A stretch of 50,115 nt of DNA from Aeromicrobium sp. (GCA_025965435.1 JAOPWZ010000004.1:1-50115); one strand, 5' to 3'; numbered from the stretch's first letter, positions 17,009 through 25,725 are shown. Program-made: numbers and translations. Notes: generated by a model from the sequence alone, not told the origin.

Positions 17009-18601
17009 GTGCCAGCCGAGACCCTGTCCGAACGCTACGACCGGCGCAAGCAGCTCTTCGTCCACGCCCACCGCACCAGCATCCCGTTCCGGCGCCGCGT
17101 CATCATGGGCGTCTGGCTCGACGCGGCGGCCTTCGTGGTCCTTGCATTCGCCCTGCGCTGCCTCGTCGACGAGGCTCCCGGCGCCGGTCTCACAGCGGTC
17201 GCCATCGGTGCGGCCGTCGCGACGATCGTCGGGCTGCGCCGCCCCGCCAAGGCGCCGCACTCGCACGGCCTGCCGGGCGTCCCGGACGGACCCTGCCCGA
17301 CCCTGCAGCCGGACCTCGGGCCGTGGGTCATCGGCAGCCGCGTCGCCGGTCCGCTGACCCTGGTCGTGTTCGCGGCCGGGCTGCCCGGCTGGGTCGTGCT
17401 CGTGCCGTTCGCCGTCACGGTCCTGCTCGCCGCCCGGGTCGCGGCGTACGCGATCGGCGTGTGGCTGCGGACCCGCAGGATGGCGCGCGCCCTGGCGGCG
17501 TACGAGCCGCGGTTCGCGATCGCCTACGCGGGCTACGGGGGTGGGCCGACCCACCTCACGATGTGGGAGGCACCCCTGCTGAGCGCCGGGTTCCCGGGCG
17601 TCGTGTTCAACTACCGTGAGAAGTACTGCGAGTACCTGCGCGAGAACACCGACCTCTCGTCGCCGTTCATCCAGGTCAGCAACGACGCGATCCGCGACGT
17701 GGGACGCCTCGTCGTCCCGTCGCTCAAGTGGTTCTTCTACCTGCACAACGCCAAGTCCAACTCGCGCTTCATGGCGAACCGCCGGGTCAGGCACGTCTGG
17801 CTGGGCCACGGCGACTCCGACAAGCCGGCCAGCGTGTTCGCCCGGCACGCCGACTACGACCTGCTGGTCGTCTCGGGCACCGCGGCGATCGAGCGCTACG
17901 AGACCGGCGGCGTCCACATCCCGCGGGAGAAGTTCGTGGTGCTCGGACGTCCGCAGGTCCACGAGATCGAGGCCGCGACGCGCAAGATCTCCGAGATCGA
18001 GCGGCCCGTCGTCCTCTACGCACCGACGTGGCAGGGCAAGCGCCGGATCGTCAACTTCTCCTCGCTGCGCCAGGGTGCGGCGATCGTGCAGATCCTGATC
18101 GATGCGGGTGCCCACGTGATCTTCCGCCCGCACCCGCTGTCGAAGCGTCATCACCGGCTCGAGAACTTCGTGCGTCACATCGATCTCCTGCTGGCCAACG
18201 ACACCGCCAACCCGAACTCCCCGGGACAGCACGCCTGGGGCGAGCTGCCCACCGTGACGTGGTCGCTCAACGAGTGCATGAACCGTGCCGATGCGCTGGT
18301 GTCGGACGTCTCCAGCGTCGTGTCGGACTGGCTGCAGTCGGGCAAGCCGTACGCGATGGTCAGCACTCGCCTGCCCGAGGACGAGTTCCGCCGGCGGTTC
18401 CCCGTCGCGCGGGGCGCGTACGTCCTGCTGCGCGACCTGTCAGGTGCGGAGGACGTGCTGGCCGACATGCTCGGCGACGACTCGATGGCGGCGCAGCGAG
18501 AAGCCTTGAGGCTCAGCGTGCTGGGTGGCTACACGGGTCGGGAGTCGGCCGAGGCGTTCGCCGCCTACTTCCACGACCGCTTTGCCGGTGTCGCGACCTG
18601 A
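17009..18601 (+). CDS. CDP-glycerol glycerophosphotransferase-like protein (teichoic-acid type)
   Basis: 530 residues. The N-terminal third has about four hydrophobic segments (roughly 35-50, 55-75, 112-132, 133-150). The rest matches the Glyphos_transf family: KWFFYLHNAKSN, LGHGDSDKPAS, VLGRPQVHE, VVLYAPTWQGK, FRPHPLSKRHH, ADALVSDVSSVVSDWL and a KPY. Such enzymes polymerise or prime polyol-phosphate chains at the membrane. No other teichoic acid genes are nearby, so the polymer is unknown. The start is the GTG at 17009, 16 bases after the esterase stop, with CATACT six bases before it. Confidence 0.85.
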   Translation: MPAETLSERYDRRKQLFVHAHRTSIPFRRRVIMGVWLDAAAFVVLAFALRCLVDEAPGAGLTAVAIGAAVATIVGLRRPAKAPHSHGLPGVPDGPCPTLQPDLGPWVIGSRVAGPLTLVVFAAGLPGWVVLVPFAVTVLLAARVAAYAIGVWLRTRRMARALAAYEPRFAIAYAGYGGGPTHLTMWEAPLLSAGFPGVVFNYREKYCEYLRENTDLSSPFIQVSNDAIRDVGRLVVPSLKWFFYLHNAKSNSRFMANRRVRHVWLGHGDSDKPASVFARHADYDLLVVSGTAAIERYETGGVHIPREKFVVLGRPQVHEIEAATRKISEIERPVVLYAPTWQGKRRIVNFSSLRQGAAIVQILIDAGAHVIFRPHPLSKRHHRLENFVRHIDLLLANDTANPNSPGQHAWGELPTVTWSLNECMNRADALVSDVSSVVSDWLQSGKPYAMVSTRLPEDEFRRRFPVARGAYVLLRDLSGAEDVLADMLGDDSMAAQREALRLSVLGGYTGRESAEAFAAYFHDRFAGVAT

Positions 18602-18626
18602 CGGTGCGGGCTGGGAGACTGCTCCC

Positions 18627-19085
18627 ATGCGCATCCACATCGCCGCCGACCATGCCGGCTTCGAGCTCAAGACCCACCTGATCGACTGGCTGTCGGCCAA
18701 CGGCTACGAGCCCGTCGACCACGGCGCCCACACGTACGACGCCGACGACGACTATCCGCCGTTCTGCATCGCCGCAGCCGCCGCGGCCGTGGCCGAGCCG
18801 GACTCCCTTGCGATCGTGATCGGCGGGTCCGGCAACGGCGAGCAGATCGCCGCCAACAAGGTCAAGGGCGCCCGTGCGGCGCTGGCCTGGAGCACCGAGA
18901 CCGCCTCGCTCGCGCGTCAGCACAACAACGCCCAGGTCGTGTCGGTCGGCGCTCGGATGCACACCGCCGACGAGGCCACCGCGATCGTCGAGGCGTTCCT
19001 CACCACGCCCTGGAGCGACGCCGCCCGGCACCAGCGACGCATCGACATGCTCCTGGCGTACGAGGAGACCGGCGAGCTTGCCTGA
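18627..19085 (+). CDS. rpiB: Ribose-5-phosphate isomerase B
   Basis: 152 residues, the normal size. ADHAGFELK at 7-15 holds the Asp-His pair for substrate binding. GGSGNGEQIAANKVKGARAA (from 66) has the glycine-rich phosphate loop and Glu72, which matches the catalytic Glu of mycobacterial RpiB. HNNAQVVSVGARM completes the fold. It interconverts ribulose 5-phosphate and ribose 5-phosphate in the pentose phosphate pathway. GAGACT stands six bases before the ATG, with no clear ribosome site. Its end overlaps the start of the DNA glycosylase gene. Confidence 0.95.
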   Translation: MRIHIAADHAGFELKTHLIDWLSANGYEPVDHGAHTYDADDDYPPFCIAAAAAAVAEPDSLAIVIGGSGNGEQIAANKVKGARAALAWSTETASLARQHNNAQVVSVGARMHTADEATAIVEAFLTTPWSDAARHQRRIDMLLAYEETGELA

Positions 19086-19890
19086 GGGGCACACGCTCCA
19101 CCGGCTCGCGGACGACCTGACCACCGCCTTCGCCGGACGACCGGTGGTCTCGTCCAGCCCGCAGGGACGATTCGCCGCCGAGGCGGCACGGATCGACGGT
19201 CGGGTGCTCGAGAGCGCCGAGGCCTTCGGCAAGCACCTGTTCGTGGCCTTCGCCGACCTGCCGTCGGTGGTCCACATCCATCTCGGGCTGTACGGCTCGT
19301 TCGTCATCACGCCGGACGTCGGCCACCCCGTGGTGGGACAGGTCCGCTGGCGGCTCGAAGGGGCGGCAACCGCGGACCTGCGGGGGCCCAACACCTGCGC
19401 GCTGCTGGCCCCGCCGGAGGTCGACGCGATCGTCGACCGGCTCGGTCCCGACCCCCTGCGAGCGGACGCCGACCCCGACCTCGCGTGGCACCGCATCCAC
19501 CGCTCCGAGCTGACCATCGCAGCGCTGCTGATGGACCAGAAGGTGCTGGCCGGGGTCGGCAACGTGTACCGCGCGGAGCTGCTCTTCCGGCACGGCGTCG
19601 CGCCGATGACGGCCGGTCGCCGGATCCCGCGGGTGCGGTGGAACGCGATGTGGGACGACCTGTGCGCGCTGATGCGCGTCGGTGTCGAGCGGGGCCGCAT
19701 CGACACGGTTCGTCCCGAGCACGAGCCGGAGGCTATGGGGCGTGAGCCGCGCGTCGACGACCACGGGGGAGAGGTCTACGTGTACCGCCGCGACGGTCAG
19801 GGCTGCCTGATCTGCGGCACGCCGATCCGCCGGCGTGACGTCGCCGGCAGAAATCTCTTTTGGTGTCCCTCGTGCCAGCGGCGCGGATAG
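19078..19890 (+). CDS. nei: Fpg/Nei family DNA glycosylase
   Basis: 270 residues when begun at the TTG at 19078-19080. That start is chosen because the mature protein must begin with Pro2-Glu3, the catalytic pair of the family, and it yields (M)PEGHTLHRL. Later features are GKHLFVAF (Lys near 50 for the hairpin), the H2TH helices LLMDQKVLAGVGNVYRAELL, and a zinc finger CLICG with paired cysteines at FWCPSC before the end. It excises oxidised pyrimidines and cuts the strand. The gene overlaps rpiB by eight bases, so it is probably made by coupled translation. It is close to mycobacterial Nei1. Confidence 0.92.
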   Translation: MPEGHTLHRLADDLTTAFAGRPVVSSSPQGRFAAEAARIDGRVLESAEAFGKHLFVAFADLPSVVHIHLGLYGSFVITPDVGHPVVGQVRWRLEGAATADLRGPNTCALLAPPEVDAIVDRLGPDPLRADADPDLAWHRIHRSELTIAALLMDQKVLAGVGNVYRAELLFRHGVAPMTAGRRIPRVRWNAMWDDLCALMRVGVERGRIDTVRPEHEPEAMGREPRVDDHGGEVYVYRRDGQGCLICGTPIRRRDVAGRNLFWCPSCQRRG

Positions 19891-19899
19891 GGTCACCCT

Positions 19900-21099
19900 G
19901 TGAAGTCGAGCCGGGGTCGTTACGTGCCCTCCGTGGGGCGGTACCTCGACGAGCGCATCGTCCGGTGGCGCACCGGCACGTCCGAGGGACAGGTCGCCGT
20001 GCTGCTGGCACTGCTCGCGATGTCGACGGTGATCCTCATCGGATCGCTCATCAGCTACAACACGTTCCCAGCGGGCACCTTCGTGATCCCGCTCCTCCTG
20101 GGCACGATGGCGCTGCGGTACCGGCCGCTGCTGGCCCTGGTGGTCTACATCGTGCTGTGCGTGGCGGCGACGGTCGTCCGGGAGTACGTCAGGGCCGTCA
20201 GCCTGGACCTCGACGGCATCACCGGCGGCCGCATCAGCACGCTCATCACGATGTCCATCGTGGCGGCTCTCGTGCTCTACGAGTCGAGTCGACACCGCAG
20301 CGGCCTGCCGGGCCCGCTCGGTGAGGCGATGCTCGTCGACCTGCGCGATCGGCTCCAGGCCCAGGGCACGGTGCCGCCGCTCCCCGAGGGATGGATGGCG
20401 CAGTCCGCGATGGTGTCGTCGGGCGGCACCAAGTTCGCCGGCGACTTCCTCGTGGCCAATCTGTCCGACGACGAGACCAAGCTCGAGATGGTGCTGGTCG
20501 ATGTCTGTGGCAAGGGAGTCGCCGCGGGCACCCAGTCGCTGCAGTTCGCCGGAGCGCTGGGCGGCCTGATCGGGGCGCTGCCGCCGCTGGGCCTGTTCGC
20601 CGCCGCCAACGACTTCCTCCTGCGGCAGAACTGGGACGACGGCTTCGCGACGGCGGTGCACGTCCTCATCGACCTGCCGACGGGCCGCTTCTCGATCATC
20701 AACGCAGGTCATCCGCCCGCGCTGCGCTGGATCAGCGAGCGGCAGGAGTGGGATGTCGACGGGGCGCGTGGCACGGCGCTGGGCATCACGAAGCGTCCGG
20801 ACTTCCAGCAGACGGTCGGCACGCTCGACGCCGGTGATGCCTTGATGTTCTACACCGACGGGCTGGTCGAGACGCGGACGCAGGACTTCACGAGCGGCAT
20901 CGAGTGGCTTCGCCGCACGGCCACGTCGATCGTCTCGGCGGGGTTCGACGGGGCGCCGCGCAAGATCATCAAGCAGGTGACGGCCGGCGACGACGACCGG
21001 GCCGTTCTGATCCTCAGCCGGGAGCTCGCGGTGGCCCTGCCGGCCCGGGGACCAGCGGGGGCCCGGCACCGCGCGGGGCGCGTCCTGCGCGGAGCGTGA
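19900..21099 (+). CDS. Membrane-bound SpoIIE-type PP2C phosphatase
   Basis: 399 residues from a GTG. Three or four membrane spans lie at about 32-52, 58-72, 76-94 and 112-127. The rest is a SpoIIE/PP2C domain from about 140: KFAGDFLVA (first metal Asp), LVDVCGKGVAAG, NAGHPPALRW, YTDGLVETR and a late DDDRAVLIL with the second metal Asp. It should dephosphorylate a Ser or Thr, most likely an anti-sigma factor antagonist, in response to a signal sensed in the membrane. No partner is beside it. TAGGGT is six bases before the start. It precedes tRNA-Gly. Confidence 0.88.
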   Translation: MKSSRGRYVPSVGRYLDERIVRWRTGTSEGQVAVLLALLAMSTVILIGSLISYNTFPAGTFVIPLLLGTMALRYRPLLALVVYIVLCVAATVVREYVRAVSLDLDGITGGRISTLITMSIVAALVLYESSRHRSGLPGPLGEAMLVDLRDRLQAQGTVPPLPEGWMAQSAMVSSGGTKFAGDFLVANLSDDETKLEMVLVDVCGKGVAAGTQSLQFAGALGGLIGALPPLGLFAAANDFLLRQNWDDGFATAVHVLIDLPTGRFSIINAGHPPALRWISERQEWDVDGARGTALGITKRPDFQQTVGTLDAGDALMFYTDGLVETRTQDFTSGIEWLRRTATSIVSAGFDGAPRKIIKQVTAGDDDRAVLILSRELAVALPARGPAGARHRAGRVLRGA

Positions 21100-21175
21100 C
21101 GCCGCCGACGTCGTGACCGGTTCACGTCCCGGCCGGTGGCTGTGGCATCATGGTTCCGCTGCTTCGGCAGCACCT

Positions 21176-21249
21176 GCGGACGTAACTCAATTGGCTAGAG
21201 TCTCTGCCTTCCAAGCAGAATGTTGCGAGTTCGAGTCTCGTCGTCCGCT
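21176..21249 (+). tRNA. tRNA-Gly (anticodon TCC)
   Basis: A 74-base cloverleaf. The acceptor stem GCGGACG (21176-21182) pairs with CGTCCGC (21242-21248). The D arm has ACTC/GAGT. The anticodon stem TCTGC/GCAGA has loop CTTCCAA, giving TCC for GGA codons. The T arm GCGAG/CTCGT has loop TTCGAGT, with one G-T pair. The 3' CCA is not encoded. A terminator follows at 21256, and further copies of the 3' end follow at 21312 and 21368. Confidence 0.95.
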
Positions 21250-21388
21250 CACCAGAAAAGCTCCCCTTCGGGGAGCTTTTCTCATTTCTGCAAGGGTCTT
21301 GCGGTGGTACGGAGCGGACGACGAGACTCATGGGCCCGTCCACCGCGCCGAAGGCGCCGGCGAGGGATCGTCGTCCGCTCACCAGAAA
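21238..21388. repeat. Three copies of the tRNA-Gly 3' end (direct, inverted, direct)
   Basis: The 18 bases at 21233-21250 (tRNA 3' end) are present in exact reverse complement at 21312-21329. A 21-base direct copy, TCGTCGTCCGCTCACCAGAA plus A, occurs at 21238-21258 and again at 21368-21388. Each direct copy runs straight into a different rho-independent terminator. The inverted copy lies between partly pairing GCGGTGG (21301-21307) and CCACCGC. Confidence 0.85.
21256..21280 (+). terminator. Rho-independent terminator of tRNA-Gly
   Basis: AAAAGCTCCCC - TTCG - GGGGAGCTTTT is a perfect stem with a stable tetraloop and T run, seven bases after the tRNA. Confidence 0.92.
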
Positions 21389-21409
21389 GGCCCCTCGCGA
21401 GGGGCCTTT
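21386..21409 (+). terminator. Second rho-independent terminator after the duplicated tRNA 3' end
   Basis: AAAGGCCCCTCGCGAGGGGCCTTT is a perfect palindrome that can form a hairpin on either strand. It directly follows the second CTCACCAGAAA copy and faces the end of the minus-strand kinase gene, so it can serve both directions. Confidence 0.88.
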
Positions 21410-21444
21410 CGTGCGTTCAGGACAGTTCTTCGGTAGGACGGAGC

Positions 21445-21984
21445 TCACGTCGTGACGACGAGGTCCGCCCACCGGCGGGTGCCCTCGCGGACGAAGTGCT
21501 CGGCCTCCTGGGCCGCCCACAGGTCCCAGAAGGGCGCATAGGCTCCGCCGTCGCGGGCCAGGGCCCGCTGCTTGCGGACGGCCGGCGGAGCGTCGACCCA
21601 GATCAGCAGGCTCAGGTGGGGCCGGATGACCGCGGCGCCACTGCCCACACCGTCCAGGATCAACAGGCGGGTGGGCCGCACGTGCAGCATCGGGCCGGGG
21701 CGGTGGTGCTCCCAGTCCCAGCGGTGCACCGACGCGATCCCGTCGGCCGCGATGGTGTCCAGGGCACCCGCGATGATCGGGGGAGTGGCCGCCAGGCCGT
21801 GCCAGCCCGGGTAGACGTCCTCGAGGTGCAGGACGCCGGCACCCGTGACCTGCGCGAGCCCGGCGACGAGACTCGTCTTGCCCGCGCCGCTGGGCCCGTC
21901 GACGGCGACGACGGTCGTCGAGCCGCACGCGGGCTGCCGTGCCTCGATCACCCGGGTGATCTGCTCGTACCGGTGGGTGGTCAC
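21445..21984 (-). CDS. P-loop uridine kinase-like protein
   Basis: 179 residues from the GTG at 21982-21984. The Walker A motif GPSGAGKT is at 30-37. HLEDVYPGWHGL resembles the D-x-x-Y acceptor part of uridine kinases, and LLILDGVGSG is the Walker B strand. A lid with RKQRALARDG follows. It may phosphorylate a nucleoside or related small molecule, but it is shorter than Udk and the substrate is not evident. It lies between tRNA-Gly and tRNA-Pro on the opposite strand. GACACT stands six bases upstream of the start. Confidence 0.8.
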   Translation of the reverse strand: MTTHRYEQITRVIEARQPACGSTTVVAVDGPSGAGKTSLVAGLAQVTGAGVLHLEDVYPGWHGLAATPPIIAGALDTIAADGIASVHRWDWEHHRPGPMLHVRPTRLLILDGVGSGAAVIRPHLSLLIWVDAPPAVRKQRALARDGGAYAPFWDLWAAQEAEHFVREGTRRWADLVVTT

Positions 21985-22015
21985 AGCCCCAGTGTCCCTT
22001 AGACTGACGCGGCTA

Positions 22016-22089
22016 CGGGATGTAGCGCAGCTTGGTAGCGCGCGCCGTTTGGGGCGGTGAGGTCGCAGGTTCGAATCCTGTCATCCCGA
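22016..22089 (+). tRNA. tRNA-Pro (anticodon TGG)
   Basis: A 74-base cloverleaf. The acceptor CGGGATG (22016-22022) pairs with CATCCCG (22082-22088). The D stem is GCGC/GCGC. The anticodon stem CGCCG/CGGTG encloses TTTGGGG, giving anticodon TGG for CCA. The T arm is GCAGG/CCTGT with loop TTCGAAT. The 3' CCA is not encoded. A GTGGCC/GGCCAC hairpin at 22149-22173 may follow as a weak terminator. Confidence 0.95.
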
Positions 22090-22263
22090 CATGTGATCTC
22101 CGACGAGATCGAGCAGGCGCAGCTGCAGGGCACTTCCTAGTGGCGTAGGTGGCCGGGCTGCAGTGGCGGCCACACGCGATGGACTGCATGGGAGCGGGCC
22201 TCCTGGCTTGGACGCTACTGATACGCGCGTCCTGCAACCGCAGCGGTTTCCGCTGGTCCCTTT

Positions 22264-22307
22264 CGACAGGCTCAAGGGGCGGTGGCGACAAGCTCAAGGG
22301 GCGGTGG
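22264..22307. repeat. 22-base tandem repeat CGACARGCTCAAGGGGCGGTGG x2
   Basis: Units 22264-22285 and 22286-22307 differ at one base. The unit resembles actinobacterial TTTCGACAGGCTCAA repeats. It lies in the 445-base gap (22090-22534) between tRNA-Pro and the trigger factor gene. In the rest of that gap I see no convincing gene, only a weak GC hairpin at 22149-22173 and a degenerate third unit near 22329. Confidence 0.75.
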
Positions 22308-22534
22308 CGCGCGGCGCGAGGGGCGCTCTCGGTCGGCTCAGGGGACGGTCGGCGGCGTTGGTGCCACCGCATGCGTCGGCACTCTTCCCCGCGGGCGAGG
22401 CTCCGTCGGCCGCAGCGCAGGTGCGGTCCCGGTCATTTCCCGTTCATGAGAGACTGAAGGGACGTTTTGACGGCCGACCACGGCCGCAGCGGGTCAAGCC
22501 GACCCCCCACCGAGATCATGCAGGAGTCACCCAC

Positions 22535-23902
22535 GTGAAAAGCACCACCGAGACACTGAGCCCGACACGGATCAAGCTCACCATCGAGGTGCCGTTCGAG
22601 GAGTTCAAGCCCAACCTTGATGCCGCCTACAAGACCATCGGCTCGCAGATCACCATCCCGGGCTTCCGCAAGGGCAAGGTCCCCGCGGCGATCGTCGACC
22701 AGCGCGTAGGCCGTGGCGCCGTCCTCGACGAGGCCATCAACGCCGCACTGCCCGGCTGGTACAACCAGGCGCTGCAGGACACCAACATCCAGCCGCTGAG
22801 CCAGCCCGAGATCGACCTGTCGAAGTTCGAGGACGGCGAGCCGATCGAGATCACCGCCGAGCTCGACGTGCGCCCCGAGCTGACGATCCCCGACGTGTCG
22901 ACGATCACCGTGACGGTCGAGGACGCCGAGGTCGCCGACGATGACGTCGACGAGCAGCTCACCGCCCTCCAGGAGCGCTTCGCGACGTTCGCCGAGGTCG
23001 ACCGTCCCGTCGCCGAGGGTGACTTCCTGACGATCGACCTGTCGGCCGCGCAGAACGGCGAGGATATCCCCGAGGCGCAGGCCGAGGGCATGCCCTACTC
23101 GGTCGGCAAGGCCCTGATGCTCGAGGGCCTCGACGAGGCCCTCATCGGCCTGTCGGCCGGCGAGACCAAGACGTTCACGACCAAGCTGGTCGGCGGCGAG
23201 CTCGCCGGACAGGACGTCGACGTCACCGTCACGGTCAAGGACGTGAAGGAGCAGCAGCTCCCCGAGCTCGACGAGGAGTTCGCCCAGACCGCGTCGGAGT
23301 TCGACACGATCGAGGAGCTCAAGGCCGATCTCACCGACCGTGTCACCCGCGGAAAGCGCATGCAGCAGGCCAACGAGGCCCGCGACCTCGTGCTCGACGA
23401 GATCGTCAGCACGATCGACGCTCCGCTGCCGGAGAACCTCGTCACCGAGGAGATCTCCAACCGTCGCCAGCAGATCGAGCAGCAGCTCGCGATGGCCGGC
23501 GTCCCGTTCGAGAAGTACCTCGACGACGAGGAGCAGACGGTCGACGAGTTCGAGGCCGAGCTCGAGAAGCGCGTGCGCGACTCGCTCGTCGCGCAGTTCG
23601 TGCTCGACCAGGTCGTCGCGAACGAGGAGTTCGGCATCGACGACAACGAGCTGACGCAGCACATCATGCGCCGCGCGCAGCAGTCGGGCGAGGACCCCAA
23701 CTCCTACATCCAGCACATCATGGAGCACAACCACGTGCCCGAGATGGTGAGCGAGGTGCTGCGCGGCAAGGCGCTGGCGTCGCTCGTGGAGTCGGCCAAG
23801 GTCACGGACAAGTCCGGCAACGTCATCGAGCTGTCCAAGCTCCGCGCCGACGGCACCTTCGCCGACGACGAGGCTGCCGACGAGGACGACTCGGACGCGT
23901 GA
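22535..23902 (+). CDS. tig: Trigger factor (ribosome-associated chaperone, PPIase)
   Basis: 455 residues from the GTG at 22535, which has AGGAG at 22522-22526; the frame is open upstream but without family likeness. The N-terminal ribosome-binding domain has the GFRKGKVP signature at about 45-52. The FKBP-type domain follows at about 155-245 (VAEGDFLTIDLSA to DVTVTVKDVKEQ), then the helical C-terminal arms. An acidic tail (DDEAADEDDSDA) ends the protein. It holds nascent chains at the ribosome exit. It is the first gene of the tig to clpX block, as in many actinobacteria, with two extra genes between it and clpP1. Confidence 0.95.
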   Translation: MKSTTETLSPTRIKLTIEVPFEEFKPNLDAAYKTIGSQITIPGFRKGKVPAAIVDQRVGRGAVLDEAINAALPGWYNQALQDTNIQPLSQPEIDLSKFEDGEPIEITAELDVRPELTIPDVSTITVTVEDAEVADDDVDEQLTALQERFATFAEVDRPVAEGDFLTIDLSAAQNGEDIPEAQAEGMPYSVGKALMLEGLDEALIGLSAGETKTFTTKLVGGELAGQDVDVTVTVKDVKEQQLPELDEEFAQTASEFDTIEELKADLTDRVTRGKRMQQANEARDLVLDEIVSTIDAPLPENLVTEEISNRRQQIEQQLAMAGVPFEKYLDDEEQTVDEFEAELEKRVRDSLVAQFVLDQVVANEEFGIDDNELTQHIMRRAQQSGEDPNSYIQHIMEHNHVPEMVSEVLRGKALASLVESAKVTDKSGNVIELSKLRADGTFADDEAADEDDSDA

Positions 23903-23951
23903 TCGAAACCTCCCTCCGTCGAGGTTCACTTCCTTGCCGGGGGGAGGCAGT

Positions 23952-25217
23952 ATGGGCAGCATGCCTGCCGAGCCCGCACGGACCACGGACGTCGCGGCGC
24001 TGGCTCTCGACTACGGCGATCGCCTGATCGTCGGGACCGCCCGCGACGTCCACCGGGCCGTCGCGTCACGCCTGTTCAAGGCGACGCGGCTGGTCGGCGG
24101 ACGAGTTCCCGAGTCGTTGCACGATGCGGTGGTGACCTCCGCCTACGGCGCCGTCTCGGGCGCGCTGCGCGTGTCGAGCGGAACCGTCCGGGCGATGGCG
24201 ACCCGTGGCGTCGGGCGTCCCATCGAGTCCAGCCCCCGCGGGCGCCTCGTCGTCGCGGCGATCAACGGCCTGATCGGCGACGAGCTGCGTATGCTCGACG
24301 ACCCGCAGGCGATCACGATGGCCGTCCGCTCCGAGGGCGCTGACGTCGCGGCGACGGACTGGCCGCTGTCAGAGGCGTTCCGCGACGCGACGAGCCACCC
24401 GGTGATCTTCCTGCACGGGCTGTGCGAGAACGACGAGTCGTGGGCGAAGGGCGCCAAGGCCGGGGCGACGACCTACGCCGACCGCATCACGGCCGAGACC
24501 GACGGCACCCCGGTCATGATCCGCTACAACACCGGCCTGCACATCTCCGAGAACGGCAAGCACCTCGACGCGTTGATCCAGCAGCTCGTCGAGCACTGGC
24601 CCGTCCCGGTCACGCGCATCACCTTGGTCGGCTACTCGATGGGCGGGCTGGTCGCCCGCGCCGCGACGAATCACGCGACGGCGGCCGGTCAGACGTGGCA
24701 GCACCTCGTGCGCGACGTCATCTGCCTCGGGACGCCGCACGCCGGCGCGAACCTGGAGAAGGCCGCCCACCTGGGGTCCCGGCTCCTGCGGTTCTGGCCG
24801 GAGTCCAGCCCCTTCGGCGCCATTCTCGACCACCGCTCGGCCGGCGTCGTCGACCTGCGGCACGGTTACATCAGCCGCGACGAGTGGGAGGGCCAGGACC
24901 TCACCGCCCAATGGGGCCTCGATCGCATCGCGGCCGCACCCCTGCCGCACGCGGAGTACCACTTCGTCGCCTCGACCCTCGGCGCCTCGCAGAAGCATCC
25001 GCTCAGCTCGGTGCTGGGCGACCTGCTGGTGCACTTCTCGTCGGCGACGGGGGTCGGCCGCACCGGCCCGATCGTCGACGGCGCCCGCTTCGAGTACCTC
25101 CCGAGCGTCCACCACTTCGCCCTGCTCAACCACCCCCAGGTGGGCGACTGGCTCGTCGAGTGGATCAACGCGCACCACCGCGCGCCCCGGGCCATCTCGT
25201 CCCCGCAGCAGGCGTGA
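23952..25217 (+). CDS. Lipase/esterase-like alpha/beta hydrolase (PGAP1-like)
   Basis: 421 residues from the ATG at 23952, which follows a GGGGGGAGG ribosome site at five bases; an ATG three codons on is the alternative. After a helical, basic N-terminal region of about 130 residues comes the hydrolase core: PVIFLHGLCENDESW, the nucleophile in GYSMGGLVARA, CLGTPHAGAN and a late His in SVHHFALLNHP. The LGTPHxG pattern is that of triacylglycerol lipases and PGAP1-type esterases. No signal peptide is evident. It overlaps the next gene by one base. Substrate unknown. Confidence 0.83.
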   Translation: MGSMPAEPARTTDVAALALDYGDRLIVGTARDVHRAVASRLFKATRLVGGRVPESLHDAVVTSAYGAVSGALRVSSGTVRAMATRGVGRPIESSPRGRLVVAAINGLIGDELRMLDDPQAITMAVRSEGADVAATDWPLSEAFRDATSHPVIFLHGLCENDESWAKGAKAGATTYADRITAETDGTPVMIRYNTGLHISENGKHLDALIQQLVEHWPVPVTRITLVGYSMGGLVARAATNHATAAGQTWQHLVRDVICLGTPHAGANLEKAAHLGSRLLRFWPESSPFGAILDHRSAGVVDLRHGYISRDEWEGQDLTAQWGLDRIAAAPLPHAEYHFVASTLGASQKHPLSSVLGDLLVHFSSATGVGRTGPIVDGARFEYLPSVHHFALLNHPQVGDWLVEWINAHHRAPRAISSPQQA

Positions 25218-25696
25218 TGGGTGCTCAGCCGCCCCTGGAGGCGTCGATCGAGGTCGATGCGCATCCCGACCACGTGTGGCGTCTCGTCTCGGACCTGTCG
25301 CAGATGAAGTCGGCCAGTCCCGAGCTCGTCGGCACGTGGATGCTCGGCGCCCCGCGGGTCGGACGCCGAGGCGTCAACCTCAACCGTCGCAAGGGGTTCG
25401 TGTGGCCGACGACCACGCGCATCACGCGGTGGAAGCCTCCCACGCACGACGGCGGCCGCGGCGCCCTGGCGTTCCACGTCTGGCCGACCGACGTGGAGTG
25501 GTCGTACGAGCTGCAGCCCACTGCGGACGGCACCGGCACCGTGCTCACGGAGCGCCGCTCCGCGCTGGTCGACCCCGGTCTGGTCGTGCGCCTCACCGCG
25601 CGGCTCGCGCTGGGCGGGGCCGACGGCCACGACGCCGAGCTGCTCGACGGGATGCACCGCACGCTGGACACCTACCGGCGGCTCGCCGAACGCTGA
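25217..25696 (+). CDS. SRPBCC family (polyketide cyclase/START-like) protein
   Basis: 159 residues. The start IEVDAHPDHVWRLVSDLSQM is the typical first strand and helix of the fold, and the repeated strands plus a long last helix (LLDGMHRTLDTYRRLAE) complete it. Members bind hydrophobic ligands in a deep cavity. The ATG at 25217 overlaps the TGA of the lipase, so the two are translated together, which hints at a lipid-related job. I cannot name the ligand. Confidence 0.82.
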   Translation: MGAQPPLEASIEVDAHPDHVWRLVSDLSQMKSASPELVGTWMLGAPRVGRRGVNLNRRKGFVWPTTTRITRWKPPTHDGGRGALAFHVWPTDVEWSYELQPTADGTGTVLTERRSALVDPGLVVRLTARLALGGADGHDAELLDGMHRTLDTYRRLAER

Positions 25697-25725
25697 CGGC
25701 GCCGAGGGCGGGGACGGGGGCGTCA

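Noticed and set aside
21233-21388. Integrated-element attachment sites at tRNA-Gly
   Set aside because: The direct copies are only about 110 bases apart, with no integrase or foreign genes near. A decayed site is possible but unsupported.
22149-22457. 102-codon open frame between tRNA-Pro and tig
   Set aside because: No ribosome site, R/G-rich translation, and it runs through the 22-base tandem repeat.
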